NCBI GenBank assembly: GCA_011523735.1
Contig: WTGB01000006.1
Span: forward strand, 1-41,379
Origin: Chloroflexota bacterium
GTDB taxonomy: Bacteria; Chloroflexota; Anaerolineae; Aggregatilineales; Phototrophicaceae
Length of the DNA stretch: 41,379 nucleotides
Reading direction: 5' to 3'
Part shown: one piece after another, positions 1 through 8,071 of the stretch
Position numbering within the stretch: the stretch's first letter is position 1
How the letters are laid out: every line of letters starts with the position of its first letter
The notes under the pieces: generated by a model
Told to the model about the DNA's origin: nothing
Databases searched by the model: none
The model's input: the letters and a program-made list of their open reading frames with translations, nothing else
Position numbers and translations under genes: made by a program

Positions 1-1095
1 TCGGCAACCTGCTCGATGGTCATGGAGAATCCTTTTTTGCGGGTCGAGTTTGATCAGGCGGGAGACATCGTGCGGCTGTTTGACAAGCGAGCCAATCGTG
101 AAGTTCTGGTCGCCGGCCAGAGAGCCAATCAGTGGCAGGTATTTGAAGATCGCCCGTTGGACTGGGAGGCTTGGGATATTGACATCTTCTATGATGAAAA
201 GATGTGGCTGGCCGATCCGGCATACAGCATCGAAGTCATAGAGAAAGGTCCCTTGCGCGCCTGCCTTGAAATCAAACGTCGTGCCTTCAATAGCGACATT
301 GCGCAGCGCGTATATATGGTTGCGGATAGCCCCAGGATTGATTTCGACACGGAGATAAATTGGGCTGAGCGCCGCCTGCTGCTTAAGGTCGCTTTCCCTG
401 CCGACATCCTTAGCCCCAGAGCGACCTACGAGATTCAGTGGGGCAACGTTGAGCGCCCAACGCACAGCAACACATCATGGGATTGGGCGCGATTTGAAAG
501 CTGCGCCCACAAGTGGGTCGATCTGAGCGAGGGGGATTATGGCGTCAGCCTGCTAAATGACTGCAAATACGGCTACGACATCGCCGGAAATGTCATGCGG
601 CTGACCGCCTTGAAGGGCGCCATGTTCCCCGATCCGGAGGCGGATTTGGGTGAACACAGTTTCACCTACAGCTTGTTGCCGCACAGGGGCGATTGGCGCA
701 ACGGCACCGTACCCGCTGCCTATGGCCTCAATAATCCGCTCATCGTCCATCATGTACGGGGCACAGCTCAGGGCGCCTCTGAAGCTGATCGTAAATCTCT
801 TGTTCATGTGGATGTCCCCCAGATAATCATTGAGACTGTCAAGGGTGCCGAGGACGGAGACGGCCTAATCCTGCGCCTCTACGAGCACGAACGCACACAG
901 CAAGCCTTTGACTTGGCTGCGGGTTTCCCGCTGGCAGAGGCATACCGCTGCAATTTGCTCGAAGAAAACGAGACGCGCTTGGATGTGACTGGGGGTAAAG
1001 CTGCCATGCGAGCACAGCCGTATCAGATCATGACCATTCGCTTGAAGCTCGCGACTGATGAGCCTTCGGCAAGTCAAGAGGTCTCAAGGCGATGA
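1..1095 (+). CDS. Alpha-mannosidase, GH38 type, C-terminal part (5' end outside window)
   Basis: The frame is open from base 1, so this is the 3' part of a gene that starts upstream. About 364 residues are visible. They resemble the C-terminal beta-sandwich region of glycoside hydrolase family 38 alpha-mannosidases: a start like NPFLRVEFDQAGDIVRLFDK, then a middle segment with ERPTHSNTSWD and YGVSLLNDCKYGYD, which are typical of this domain. The catalytic alpha/beta barrel with the nucleophile Asp is not in the window, so activity cannot be judged. The family hydrolyses alpha-mannosides, usually in the cytoplasm in bacteria. The stop overlaps the start of the downstream dehydrogenase (ATGA), which indicates an operon and translational coupling. 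The family call is fairly sure; substrate is unknown. Confidence 0.8.
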   Translation, partial: SATCSMVMENPFLRVEFDQAGDIVRLFDKRANREVLVAGQRANQWQVFEDRPLDWEAWDIDIFYDEKMWLADPAYSIEVIEKGPLRACLEIKRRAFNSDIAQRVYMVADSPRIDFDTEINWAERRLLLKVAFPADILSPRATYEIQWGNVERPTHSNTSWDWARFESCAHKWVDLSEGDYGVSLLNDCKYGYDIAGNVMRLTALKGAMFPDPEADLGEHSFTYSLLPHRGDWRNGTVPAAYGLNNPLIVHHVRGTAQGASEADRKSLVHVDVPQIIIETVKGAEDGDGLILRLYEHERTQQAFDLAAGFPLAEAYRCNLLEENETRLDVTGGKAAMRAQPYQIMTIRLKLATDEPSASQEVSRR

Positions 1096-2108
1096 AATCT
1101 CTCATCTCTATGGGTCCGCATCACGTTGAGTTCGGGGATTGGCAAGAACCCAGAATCTTGCCCGGGCAGGTCTTGATTGAAGTCGCGGCCTGTGGCATTT
1201 GCGGCACCGATCTACACGTATACAAGGGCATGCCGGCAACATGGCCTGTTCCAGGCATACGGGGGCATGAGTTCGCTGGCAACGTGATCGCCTGGGCTGA
1301 TGATGTAGAAGGATTCCAGGATGGTGATCGCGTGGTCGTGCAGCCACTGGTGTACTGCGGAGGATGCCGCTTCTGCCGTTCGGGGCAAAGCAATCTCTGC
1401 GCTAACATGGTTCTGATCGGCGGCGAGCAGCCGGGTGGATTTGCTGAGCGAGTAGCTGTGCCAGGGAGTTCTCTCTTCAAACTGCCGCAAAACCTGAGTC
1501 TCAAGCAGGCTGCTCTAATTGAAACACTGGCGACCTCGGTGCATGCCTTTGAGCAGAATCTTTCCGGCATCCTGCGCAGCGCCGCAGTGCTTGGAGCCGG
1601 TGCACAGGGTATTTTCGCGGTCCAACTTGCCCGGCTGGCTGGCGCGAAGCTGATTGCGGTATCAGAGACGTTGCCTCATCGGCTTGCGATGGCACAGAAG
1701 CTGGGCGCGACCCACGTCGTCAACGCCGGGTGTGAAGACGCTGTTGAAGCCATACTCGCTTTGACAGATGGCGAGGGAGTCGACTTGGTGATTGAAGCAG
1801 CCGGGAAGGCGGTTACCCGCCAGGGTGCTACCCAGTTGCTTCGCCCTGGCGGGACAGCGATCTTTCTTGCGCTGGGCGCCGAACCAAGTCCAATTGATTT
1901 CATGTCCCTTGTTCCCAGAGAACTTCATTTGCGGGGAACGCAGTGCTATACAGATGCTAATTTTGCCCTGGCAATTGAGCTGCTGGCTAATAGGGAAATT
2001 ATTGTCGATCCGCTTATCACCGAGATGCCTCTTGAAGCAGGGGCGGCCGCATTTGAGATTTTAGCCACTAATCCCGGGGAAATGATAAAGGTGATATTGG
2101 AGCCATAG
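1092..2108 (+). CDS. Zinc-dependent alcohol/polyol dehydrogenase (MDR superfamily)
   Basis: A 338-residue medium-chain dehydrogenase of normal length. The GroES-like N-terminal domain carries the catalytic zinc set Cys37 (GICGTD) and His59-Glu60 (GHEF), and the structural zinc cysteines Cys89, Cys92, Cys95 and Cys103. The Rossmann domain follows with a GAGAQG dinucleotide motif near residue 168. It resembles threonine, sorbitol and L-galactonate/fuconate-type dehydrogenases, which oxidise a secondary alcohol with NAD(P). The ATG overlaps the stop of the mannosidase gene and an aldolase follows after 8 bases, so it probably oxidises a sugar, polyol or sugar acid in that pathway. Exact substrate is not readable from sequence. 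Confidence 0.88.
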   Translation: MKSLISMGPHHVEFGDWQEPRILPGQVLIEVAACGICGTDLHVYKGMPATWPVPGIRGHEFAGNVIAWADDVEGFQDGDRVVVQPLVYCGGCRFCRSGQSNLCANMVLIGGEQPGGFAERVAVPGSSLFKLPQNLSLKQAALIETLATSVHAFEQNLSGILRSAAVLGAGAQGIFAVQLARLAGAKLIAVSETLPHRLAMAQKLGATHVVNAGCEDAVEAILALTDGEGVDLVIEAAGKAVTRQGATQLLRPGGTAIFLALGAEPSPIDFMSLVPRELHLRGTQCYTDANFALAIELLANREIIVDPLITEMPLEAGAAAFEILATNPGEMIKVILEP

Positions 2109-2116
2109 GCTGAATT

Positions 2117-2761
2117 GTGTCCAATCTCGTAAGTAGCTTGCCAACGCCCGATGCGATCATGCAAGTCAAGCATTCGTTGCTGAGCAACGCGAAGCGAGCA
2201 TACGAGATCAGGCTGCAAACGGGAAACGGGGGCAATCTAAGCGGGCGGGTACCTGGTACTGATCTAATCATCATCAAGGCAAGCGGTTGCTCATTTGATC
2301 AATGCACGACTGAAAACCTCATCACGGTAACACTTGATGGCGAACAAGTCGATGGCGACGGCAGGCCGTCTCAAGAACTGGCTACTCATTTAGCGATCTA
2401 TAAATTGAGGCCTGACGTACAAGGCGTTTTTCATAGTCACTCGCCCTGGGCTATCGCATGCGCCAGCTTCAACGATACGATCCCCACAGTGACCCTTCAC
2501 GCCAAGTCGAAGCTGGGACGCATCCCGGTTCTGAGGCTCCCCGGCGAAACGACACAAGCTAAACTGGCCGTCGTCGAGGAAATGCTGACGGCCGATCGCA
2601 ACCTGCGCGTACTCGTCGAGGACCAGCACGGCATTTTCAGCTTTGCCAGCACCATTGAATTGGCGCGTTATAATGCCGAACTTGTGGAGGAGACCGCTCA
2701 AATCGCCTGGTCTATGGCAGTAAGCGGACATCTGGCATCGAATCGCGAGCCTGACGCTTAA
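2117..2761 (+). CDS. Class II aldolase/adducin family protein (fuculose-phosphate aldolase type)
   Basis: A 214-residue zinc aldolase of the AraD/FucA family. The phosphate-binding type segment KASGCSF is near residue 54, the catalytic Glu is in SQELATH, two zinc ligands are in FHSHSPWA and the third is in EDQHGIF. The family cleaves or epimerises ketose or ketose-phosphate substrates, as in L-fuculose-1-phosphate aldolase and L-ribulose-5-phosphate 4-epimerase. The start is GTG at 2117, only 8 bases after the dehydrogenase; an in-frame ATG near 2159 would remove the first helix, so GTG is preferred. The gene probably works with the upstream dehydrogenase and the downstream Tm-1-like protein, a trio often met in sugar-acid catabolism. 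Confidence 0.82.
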   Translation: MSNLVSSLPTPDAIMQVKHSLLSNAKRAYEIRLQTGNGGNLSGRVPGTDLIIIKASGCSFDQCTTENLITVTLDGEQVDGDGRPSQELATHLAIYKLRPDVQGVFHSHSPWAIACASFNDTIPTVTLHAKSKLGRIPVLRLPGETTQAKLAVVEEMLTADRNLRVLVEDQHGIFSFASTIELARYNAELVEETAQIAWSMAVSGHLASNREPDA

Positions 2762-2818
2762 TCCAGAAGACGGGTTCTACTAAAGTTTTACCGGTCTAGA
2801 CACATAAGGATAAGCACT

Positions 2819-4036
2819 ATGCCGAAACAAATCATCGTCATTGGCACACTGGATACAAAGGGACAAGAAATAGCGTTTGTGAGAGATCTCATAGCCAATA
2901 GGGGCCACCAGCCAGTCGTCATTGACAGCGGGATCCAGGGAGAACCCGCCATCGAAGCCGCGATTTCGCGACACGAGGTGGCCGCTGCGGCTGAGACAAG
3001 CATAGAAGAACTCCTTGCTGCAGGCGATAAGAACAACGCTATCAGCACAATGGCGAGAGGCCTGGCTTCAATTTCTGCCAGACTGCATGCCGAGGGCAAG
3101 TTAGATGGTGTCATTGCGCTGGGCGGTGTTCAGGGCACGGTCATAGGGACAGCTGCCATGCGGGCTTTGCCTGTTGGCGTGCCAAAGGTTATGGTTTCCA
3201 CCGTAGCCAATGGGCAGGCTACCTTTGGGCCCTTTGTGGGCACAAAAGATATTACTATTATGCATTCGGTAGCCGATATTCTTGGCTTAAACATTATCAC
3301 TCGGCAGATATTGGCCGAAGCTGCCGGCGCCGTGGTCGGGATGACTGAACTGGCGCTTGGTCCGCAAACAACTGACCGTCCAACTGTGGCAATGACCATG
3401 GCCGGCGTGACCACCTCATGCGTCATGCGCGCCCGCGAACTCTTCGAAGCGTGGGGATACGAAGTGATCGCCTTCCATTGCAATGGCATTGGGGCAAAAG
3501 CCATGGAAGAGCTCGCCGATGCCGGACAATTGCAGGGTATTCTGGATCTGAGCCCACACGATATCGGTGGATATCTGCGGGGAGGTTTGATGCAGGCTAG
3601 CCCAGACAGACTGGAAGCTGTTAGCCGCCAGGGCCTGCCTATTGTCTTCGTGCCGGGTGGAATCGACTTTATCCTGTATGGTCCGCTCCAATCTATCGCG
3701 CCCGAGATGTTAGAGCGCCGGTATGTTGTCCATAATCCAATCCACACCCATGTGAGAGCCAATCAAGCCGAGATGAGGGACGCCGGCCGCTTCGTTGCCG
3801 AGCGCCTAAGCCAGACCGCAGGACCGGCAACTATCATGATTCCCGGACGCGGCTTTAGCCAGCTCAATATCAAGGGCGGCCCACTGTATGATCCTGAAGC
3901 TGATCAAGGATTCATTGAGGGATTGACGGCAGCCAGCGCCAGGCGACTGGCAATTGCCGAGCTGGATATGCACATCAATGAACCAGCCTTTGCGGAAGCA
4001 GTCTCCACAGAATTGCGTTCCCTGATGGAAGCATAG
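2819..4036 (+). CDS. Tm-1-like ATP-binding domain protein (UPF0261)
   Basis: A 405-residue protein that covers the whole UPF0261/Tm-1-like family. The N-terminus IIVIGTLDTKGQE, the IALGGVQGT glycine-rich segment near residue 100 and the C-terminal region with IMIPGRGFSQLN are characteristic. Plant Tm-1 uses the N-terminal domain to bind ATP and inhibit a viral replicase; in bacteria these genes sit in sugar and aromatic catabolic operons and their reaction is not well established. AAGGA lies 8 bases before the ATG. It is 57 bases after the aldolase and probably in the same transcript. The next gene downstream is decayed. Family call is confident, molecular role is open. Confidence 0.88.
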   Translation: MPKQIIVIGTLDTKGQEIAFVRDLIANRGHQPVVIDSGIQGEPAIEAAISRHEVAAAAETSIEELLAAGDKNNAISTMARGLASISARLHAEGKLDGVIALGGVQGTVIGTAAMRALPVGVPKVMVSTVANGQATFGPFVGTKDITIMHSVADILGLNIITRQILAEAAGAVVGMTELALGPQTTDRPTVAMTMAGVTTSCVMRARELFEAWGYEVIAFHCNGIGAKAMEELADAGQLQGILDLSPHDIGGYLRGGLMQASPDRLEAVSRQGLPIVFVPGGIDFILYGPLQSIAPEMLERRYVVHNPIHTHVRANQAEMRDAGRFVAERLSQTAGPATIMIPGRGFSQLNIKGGPLYDPEADQGFIEGLTAASARRLAIAELDMHINEPAFAEAVSTELRSLMEA

Positions 4037-4046
4037 GTATTTTAGA

Positions 4047-4334
4047 GAGAATGGATGGCGCCCTACCTGCAAATGGTCGCTCATCGCCACGTTCATTGAT
4101 CATGTTCCGGAGAAGATAGGTACGTGGCATGATGCTGGCTCGATGACAAGAGGCGCTGTATACGCTGAGCTGCGTGAAGTCCTAGCTGGCCGGAAGGTCG
4201 GACGCGCTCATGAAGAAGAGATCATCATTTTTGATGCGACTGGCAGCGCCATTCAGGACACGGCAGCGGCCGCCGCAGTTTACGAGCGGGCTGTAGCGCA
4301 GGGTCTCGGCTCTTCCATAAGCGTCTATCATTGA
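4047..4334 (+). pseudogene. Remnant of ornithine cyclodeaminase/mu-crystallin family gene (C-terminus only)
   Basis: The frame reads through about 95 codons ending at 4334. The last 60 residues match the conserved end of the ornithine cyclodeaminase/mu-crystallin family: YAELREVLAGRKVGR, then EEIIIFDATGSAIQD, then AAAAAVYERA. The preceding stretch (FIDHVPEKIGTWHDAGSM) still looks like the segment just before it, but the NAD-binding domain and the first 200 or so residues are missing and the upstream sequence runs into the 3' end of the Tm-1-like gene in another frame. An in-frame ATG at 4143 could make a 63-residue peptide, but without the Rossmann fold it cannot act as the enzyme. I read it as a deletion relic. 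Confidence 0.65.
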
Positions 4335-4367
4335 AAACTTGCGGCGTCCTGATCATACAGGAAGCCG

Positions 4368-5279
4368 ATGAGGAGGATAATGAGCGGCGAAATCCCAGGC
4401 ATCAGTCACGAATACACCTCGGTAAATGGTATTAGGCTGCACTTTGTCCATGGCGGCAAGAACAAAGCGCGACCGATCATGCTCGTTCACGGCCTGTTCG
4501 AGACCTGGCGCATGTGGCGCTATGTTTTGCCGGCCCTGATGGAGAAGCACTATGTCGCCGTACCGGACATGCGCGGTTATGGCGAAAGCGACAAGCCGCC
4601 GCTCGAGGTGATGGACAAGGGCAATCAGGCGCGGGACTTCTATGAGCTGGCGCAGCAGTTTGAGCTAGGTCCGTTCCTGCTCTATGGTCACGATCGGGGC
4701 GGGCGGGCAGCTCGGCGCTACGGCTTGGATTATCCGGAGACCTTAGCCGGGCTGGCGCTGCTGGACATTTTGCCGACCGAGTATATTTACCAGGAGATGA
4801 CCTCGAGCACAGTGGGTCCACACCATTGGGATCAGCTCTTTAAGCTGGCGTCACCGATTTCCGAGCAGCTCATGGCCTCTAAGGACAATATCGAACTCTA
4901 CGTCCGCCATTTCTATAACCGTTCTGAGGGTTTTCTTGATTTGCTCCAATCTGACAGAACCTGGGCGCACTATTATCGTGCCATCACCCAGCCCGGCGCC
5001 ATGCTAAGCGTCCTGCATGATTATCGCGCCGCATTCAATGTCGATGTGCCGCGCCTGCGCGACGAACTCAACAGCGGCGTCAAGATCCATGTGCCGACGC
5101 TAATCCTGTGGGGAAAGCAGGGCAACCTGTCGCGCTCGCCGGCGATGGATATCTGGAAGGTCCGCTGCTCCAACCCTGAAGGGGCGGAGGTTCCTTGCGG
5201 CCATTACCTTCCGGAAGAAGCGCCGGAGATCGTGTTGGATCACATGCTGCGCTTTGCCGACAAGTGCTTTTCTGATTAA
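4368..5279 (+). CDS. Alpha/beta hydrolase, fluoroacetate/haloacetate dehalogenase type
   Basis: A 303-residue alpha/beta-hydrolase whose nucleophile elbow is GHDRGG, so the nucleophile is Asp109 rather than Ser. It carries what looks like the whole haloacetate dehalogenase set: Arg110 and Arg113 (carboxylate binding), acid Asp133 in LLDILPTEY, His153-Trp154 and Tyr219 (halide pocket) and His279 in CGHYLPEEAPE. Family members hydrolyse fluoro- or chloroacetate to glycolate; related epoxide hydrolases share the Asp nucleophile. Two starts are possible: ATG at 4368, or ATG at 4380 directly after AGGAGG (4371-4376), though only 3 bases away. It stands between gene relics, with no clear operon partner. 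Confidence 0.82.
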   Translation: MRRIMSGEIPGISHEYTSVNGIRLHFVHGGKNKARPIMLVHGLFETWRMWRYVLPALMEKHYVAVPDMRGYGESDKPPLEVMDKGNQARDFYELAQQFELGPFLLYGHDRGGRAARRYGLDYPETLAGLALLDILPTEYIYQEMTSSTVGPHHWDQLFKLASPISEQLMASKDNIELYVRHFYNRSEGFLDLLQSDRTWAHYYRAITQPGAMLSVLHDYRAAFNVDVPRLRDELNSGVKIHVPTLILWGKQGNLSRSPAMDIWKVRCSNPEGAEVPCGHYLPEEAPEIVLDHMLRFADKCFSD

Positions 5280-5312
5280 AGCCATGCAGAATGCGCTGGC
5301 GGACATTCCGTC

Positions 5313-5603
5313 TTGGAATCCGCGCATGAGCTAGTACGCGGAGCAGCCATTGGGCACGCGCATCATGTCGACAGCAATCGCGTCCTGATCGCTGACAGAG
5401 CGCAGACTCAGAGTCATTGGACACTGGAGGCGCTGGCGGGGGGCAGCAGAATAGACGGCGCTTACGACAAACTGTGGCTGCGCCTGGGCGGCTTCGAGCA
5501 GATGCCCCGGCGCTTGCTCTCGCCTTATCATGGCTTCAGCGAGGCGCAGTTTCAAACCTGCCAGCAACTGCTAGAAAGCAAATACGCCGACTGGCTGCCC
5601 TAA
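5313..5603 (+). other. Unrecognised short open frame, possibly a C-terminal gene remnant
   Basis: The gap 5280-5619 contains one open frame of 96 codons that could start with TTG at 5313 and ends 16 bases before the convergent aldolase. The last 45 residues (from YDKLWLRLGGFEQMPRR on) have a protein-like composition and codon use similar to neighbours, while the first half does not. No ribosome site precedes the TTG and I recognise no family. It may be the surviving end of a deleted gene, in line with the other two remnants nearby, or may not be coding at all. Confidence 0.25.
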
Positions 5604-5619
5604 TGAGCGCTCGGCGGCT

Positions 5620-6399
5620 CTATTGCGCCAGCATTTTATCCAACTCGGCGCTGGCCTCCCGCAGGATGTTGATCAAAGCGAAATCGCCGCCATAAGGGAT
5701 CATCAGCGAGCCCTGTTGGCGGTAGCGGTCGACTTCATCGATCGAGGCGGCGGTTCTTCCCCAGACTTTGCCGTGCTTGTCGCAGGCGGCCGCCACCCCC
5801 GCCACCGCTTCGTCGATGCTCAAGCCGGTGTCAGAATAGGTATCGAGGCGCAAGCCCAGGTCGCCCGGTCCCACAAATAGGGCGTCGATGCCGGGCACGG
5901 CGGCGATTTCTTCGGCTTTGGCCACCGCTTCAGGCGTTTCGATCTGCGCGACGATGAAGGTCTCGCGGTTGGCGTCCGCGATATAGCTGCTGTCCGGCGC
6001 CCAACTGTCACCGCCGAAGTTGCAATCCAAGCCCGCGCCATCCAGACCGCGATTGCCGATGGGCGGGAACTTGGTCGCCGCTACGATCTGCCGCGCCATC
6101 TCGGCATCGGAGACGAAGGGAATCATCAAGCCGGCGGCGCCATCTTCCAGGTAGCGGTAGAGCCGGGTGCGTTGCACAGTCGGCGGACGGATCATGCAGT
6201 CGATATCGTAGAGATGGCAGAGCGCTTGCAGGTGCTGAACTTCGCGAGCGTCGAAGTTGCGATGCTCCAGGTCGAGCCAGATGCCGTCATATTTGTAGTG
6301 CGCGGCGTAACGGACGAAGAAGGGCAGTACATGCCCCATCCCGCAGAAACGCGCGAACTGCTGGTCCCGCCACTTCGCCAGAACTTTGCTTTTCCTCAT
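5620..6399 (-). CDS. HpcH/HpaI aldolase/citrate lyase family protein
   Basis: A 259-residue aldolase of the 2-keto-3-deoxy-sugar-acid/HpcH type. Visible landmarks are GIWLDLEHRNF near the N-terminus, IRPP in the active-site strand, the metal ligand Glu in IVAQIETPEAV and the metal ligand Asp in FVGPGDLGLRL. The family catalyses reversible aldol cleavage to pyruvate plus an aldehyde, with a divalent metal. The ATG at 6399 is chosen because AAGGAG lies 9 bases upstream. A GTG at 6468 is also in frame and overlaps the stop of the preceding Gfo/Idh remnant (GTGA), but lacks such a site and adds 23 residues unlike the family. It was probably once coupled to that oxidoreductase. Confidence 0.85.
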   Translation of the reverse strand: MRKSKVLAKWRDQQFARFCGMGHVLPFFVRYAAHYKYDGIWLDLEHRNFDAREVQHLQALCHLYDIDCMIRPPTVQRTRLYRYLEDGAAGLMIPFVSDAEMARQIVAATKFPPIGNRGLDGAGLDCNFGGDSWAPDSSYIADANRETFIVAQIETPEAVAKAEEIAAVPGIDALFVGPGDLGLRLDTYSDTGLSIDEAVAGVAAACDKHGKVWGRTAASIDEVDRYRQQGSLMIPYGGDFALINILREASAELDKMLAQ

Positions 6400-6464
6400 G
6401 AATTGTTTCTCCTTAACTGCGCAATCCGGACCCAATTTCCCGCAGACGCATCTCGCAAATCCCG

Positions 6465-6665
6465 TCACTCGCTAATCGCAACCCGCTGTCCGGATGCGCC
6501 GCTCTGTTTCACCGCGTCAAGGCAGCGCAGAATCTGAACGCCGTCCCGCAGCGGATGATACCACTCCTGTCGCGAATCCAAAGCCTCGAGAAAGTCGCCG
6601 CCGATGCTCTGCTTGGCCAAGTCCCCGCCCCGGGCAAAACACTCGTCAGCTTCCTCGGCGCCGAG
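6465..6665 (-). pseudogene. Remnant of Gfo/Idh/MocA oxidoreductase gene (last ~66 codons)
   Basis: On the - strand, directly before the HpcH/HpaI gene, an open stretch reads GAEEADECFARGG, then SIGGDFLEALDSRQEWYHP, then LRDGVQILRCLDAVKQS, and ends in a TGA at 6467-6465. This is the usual ending of Gfo/Idh/MocA sugar dehydrogenases, in which a short final segment lists the paths to the last helix. A TAG at 6668-6666 interrupts the frame immediately upstream, and beyond it only repeat-type sequence is found, so the nucleotide-binding domain is lost. The segment shows that the aldolase once followed a dehydrogenase. Too short to be active. Confidence 0.6.
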
Positions 6666-6723
6666 CTAAGAGCCTAGCCCGGCGCAAGCTGTTGACGCGA
6701 CCCTTGGCTCGTCCTCACTGTGC

Positions 6724-6790
6724 CGCCGGTCAGTGTCCACGCGACCCTCGGTGGTAAACCCCTTTGTGCGCTTCGTGTCTTTGTGGTAAA
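6724..6790. repeat. Two dispersed repeats side by side
   Basis: The first part (6724-6747) contains GGTCAGTGTCCACGCGACC, whose relatives occur near 9075, 28624 and, inverted, 39361. The second part (about 6751-6790) is a CTTTGTGCGC...GTGTCTTTGTGGTAAA copy of the CACAGAGG/CACAAAGG repeat that recurs at about 8040, 20320, 22257 and 25687. Non-coding; it fills the gap before the SIS-domain gene together with the Gfo/Idh remnant. Confidence 0.6.
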
Positions 6791-6826
6791 AATCGCCTAA
6801 TCCTACCCACACAAAAAGGACCCCCC

Positions 6827-7990
6827 ATGCCCACACGCAGCCCCATGCACCAGCAAATCGACACCCTGCCCGCCCTCATCCGCAACATCGCCCAGCCCTT
6901 TGATGCCGCTGCCCGCCGCGCTTTCGACTTCGAAACCTGTACATCCGTCAAGCGCATCATCCTCATCGGCTGCGGCGACAGCCACCACGCCCCCGTCGGC
7001 GCCGAACTCGCTTTCAATCAACTGACCGGCGTACCGACCCAAGCGCTCAGTTCCCTGCCCTTCAGCCGCTATACGGCCGGCTATCTGCCCGACACCGGTC
7101 CCAAGACCAATCTCGTCATCGGCGTCTCCGTCTCCGGAAAGGTCAGCCGCACCATCGAGGCATTGGCAATGGCCAATCAAGCTGGCGCGACCACCATCGC
7201 CCTCACCGGCAACCCCTCCGGACCCTTCGGTCAAACCGCCGATACCGTCTTCGAAACAGCTGTCCCGCCCTTGCCCGATGAACTGGCGGGCATGATCGTG
7301 CCCGGCATCCGTTCCTACCTCGCCTCCCAGATCGCCCTCATCCTCGCCGCCCTGCGCATCGCCGAAGTCCGCGGCGCATTGACCACACCGGCCGCCGATG
7401 CCGAACGCGCCACACTGGCTGAATTGGCCGATGTTATCGAAGAGACCATCCAAATCTGCGAGCCGGCCGCCGATGAACTGGCGGAGCGCTGGCGGGAAGC
7501 GACCATGTTCGAATTCGTCGGCGCCGGTCCCCTCTATGGCGTCGCCATGTTCAGCGCCGCCAAAGTCCTCGAAGCCAGCGGCGACCCCGCCCTCGCTCAA
7601 GACACCGAAGAATGGTCCCACCTGCAATACTTCATCGCCGACAACAAGATTCCAGCAGTGCTGCTCTCTGCCAACGGCTTCGATGCTGACCGCATGGCTG
7701 AGGTCGCCCGCGCTGCCCAAAGCATCGGCCGGCCCCTCGCCCTCGTCTCCACCGAAGACGCCAGCGAAATCCGGGCATATGTCGATAGCCTCCTGCCCAT
7801 CCCGCGTCATGTGCCTGAGCGCTACGCCAGCATCGTCTACAGCATCCCGGGCGAACTGCTCGCTGCCGCCCGCGCCGTCTCGGTCGGCTCAGCCTACTTC
7901 TGCAATTTCGAAGGCGGCCGCACCGTCGACTGGGCAAACGGCGCCAGCGCCATCTACGACAGCCGCATGATCACCGAACTCAAGCGCTAA
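6827..7990 (+). CDS. SIS-domain sugar isomerase/deglycase-like protein
   Basis: A 387-residue protein with two SIS (phosphosugar-binding) domains, the layout of the GlmS isomerase half and of AgaS and FrlB. The first domain has IILIGCGDSHHAPVGAELAF near residues 44-63 and the serine-rich loop IGVSVSGKVSRT near 100; the second begins around residue 220 with FEFVGAGPLYGVAMF and contains EEWSHLQYF. There is no glutaminase domain. Such proteins isomerise or deaminate aminosugar phosphates or split phosphorylated Amadori products. The start at 6827 follows AAAGGA by 6 bases; the frame upstream is repeat sequence. A PfkB kinase follows 81 bases later, a pairing also known from the fructoselysine FrlB/FrlD system, so the kinase product may be its substrate (inference). 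Confidence 0.8.
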   Translation: MPTRSPMHQQIDTLPALIRNIAQPFDAAARRAFDFETCTSVKRIILIGCGDSHHAPVGAELAFNQLTGVPTQALSSLPFSRYTAGYLPDTGPKTNLVIGVSVSGKVSRTIEALAMANQAGATTIALTGNPSGPFGQTADTVFETAVPPLPDELAGMIVPGIRSYLASQIALILAALRIAEVRGALTTPAADAERATLAELADVIEETIQICEPAADELAERWREATMFEFVGAGPLYGVAMFSAAKVLEASGDPALAQDTEEWSHLQYFIADNKIPAVLLSANGFDADRMAEVARAAQSIGRPLALVSTEDASEIRAYVDSLLPIPRHVPERYASIVYSIPGELLAAARAVSVGSAYFCNFEGGRTVDWANGASAIYDSRMITELKR

Positions 7991-8037
7991 ATGGTCGTGC
8001 GGTCCGATACGGGCGATACACAGTATCGTCCCTACAT

Positions 8038-8068
8038 ACATTCTTTGCGCCCTCTGTGGTGAAGTAAA
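8038..8068. repeat. CACAGAGG-family repeat copy
   Basis: The segment CTTTGCGCCCTCTGTGGTGAA just before the kinase start is a short copy of the dispersed CCACAGAGGGCAC repeat, and directly precedes the ATG at 8072, so it lies in the translation initiation region. Confidence 0.5.
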
Positions 8069-8071
8069 CGC

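Noticed and set aside
6400..6468. GTG start at 6468 for the HpcH/HpaI aldolase
   Set aside because: The GTGA overlap is suggestive, but the 23 extra residues do not resemble the family and the ATG at 6399 has a far better ribosome site.
6803..7810. 335-codon antisense frame over the SIS gene
   Set aside because: Composition is repetitive Gly/Asp/Ala and the + strand gene is clear, with ribosome site.
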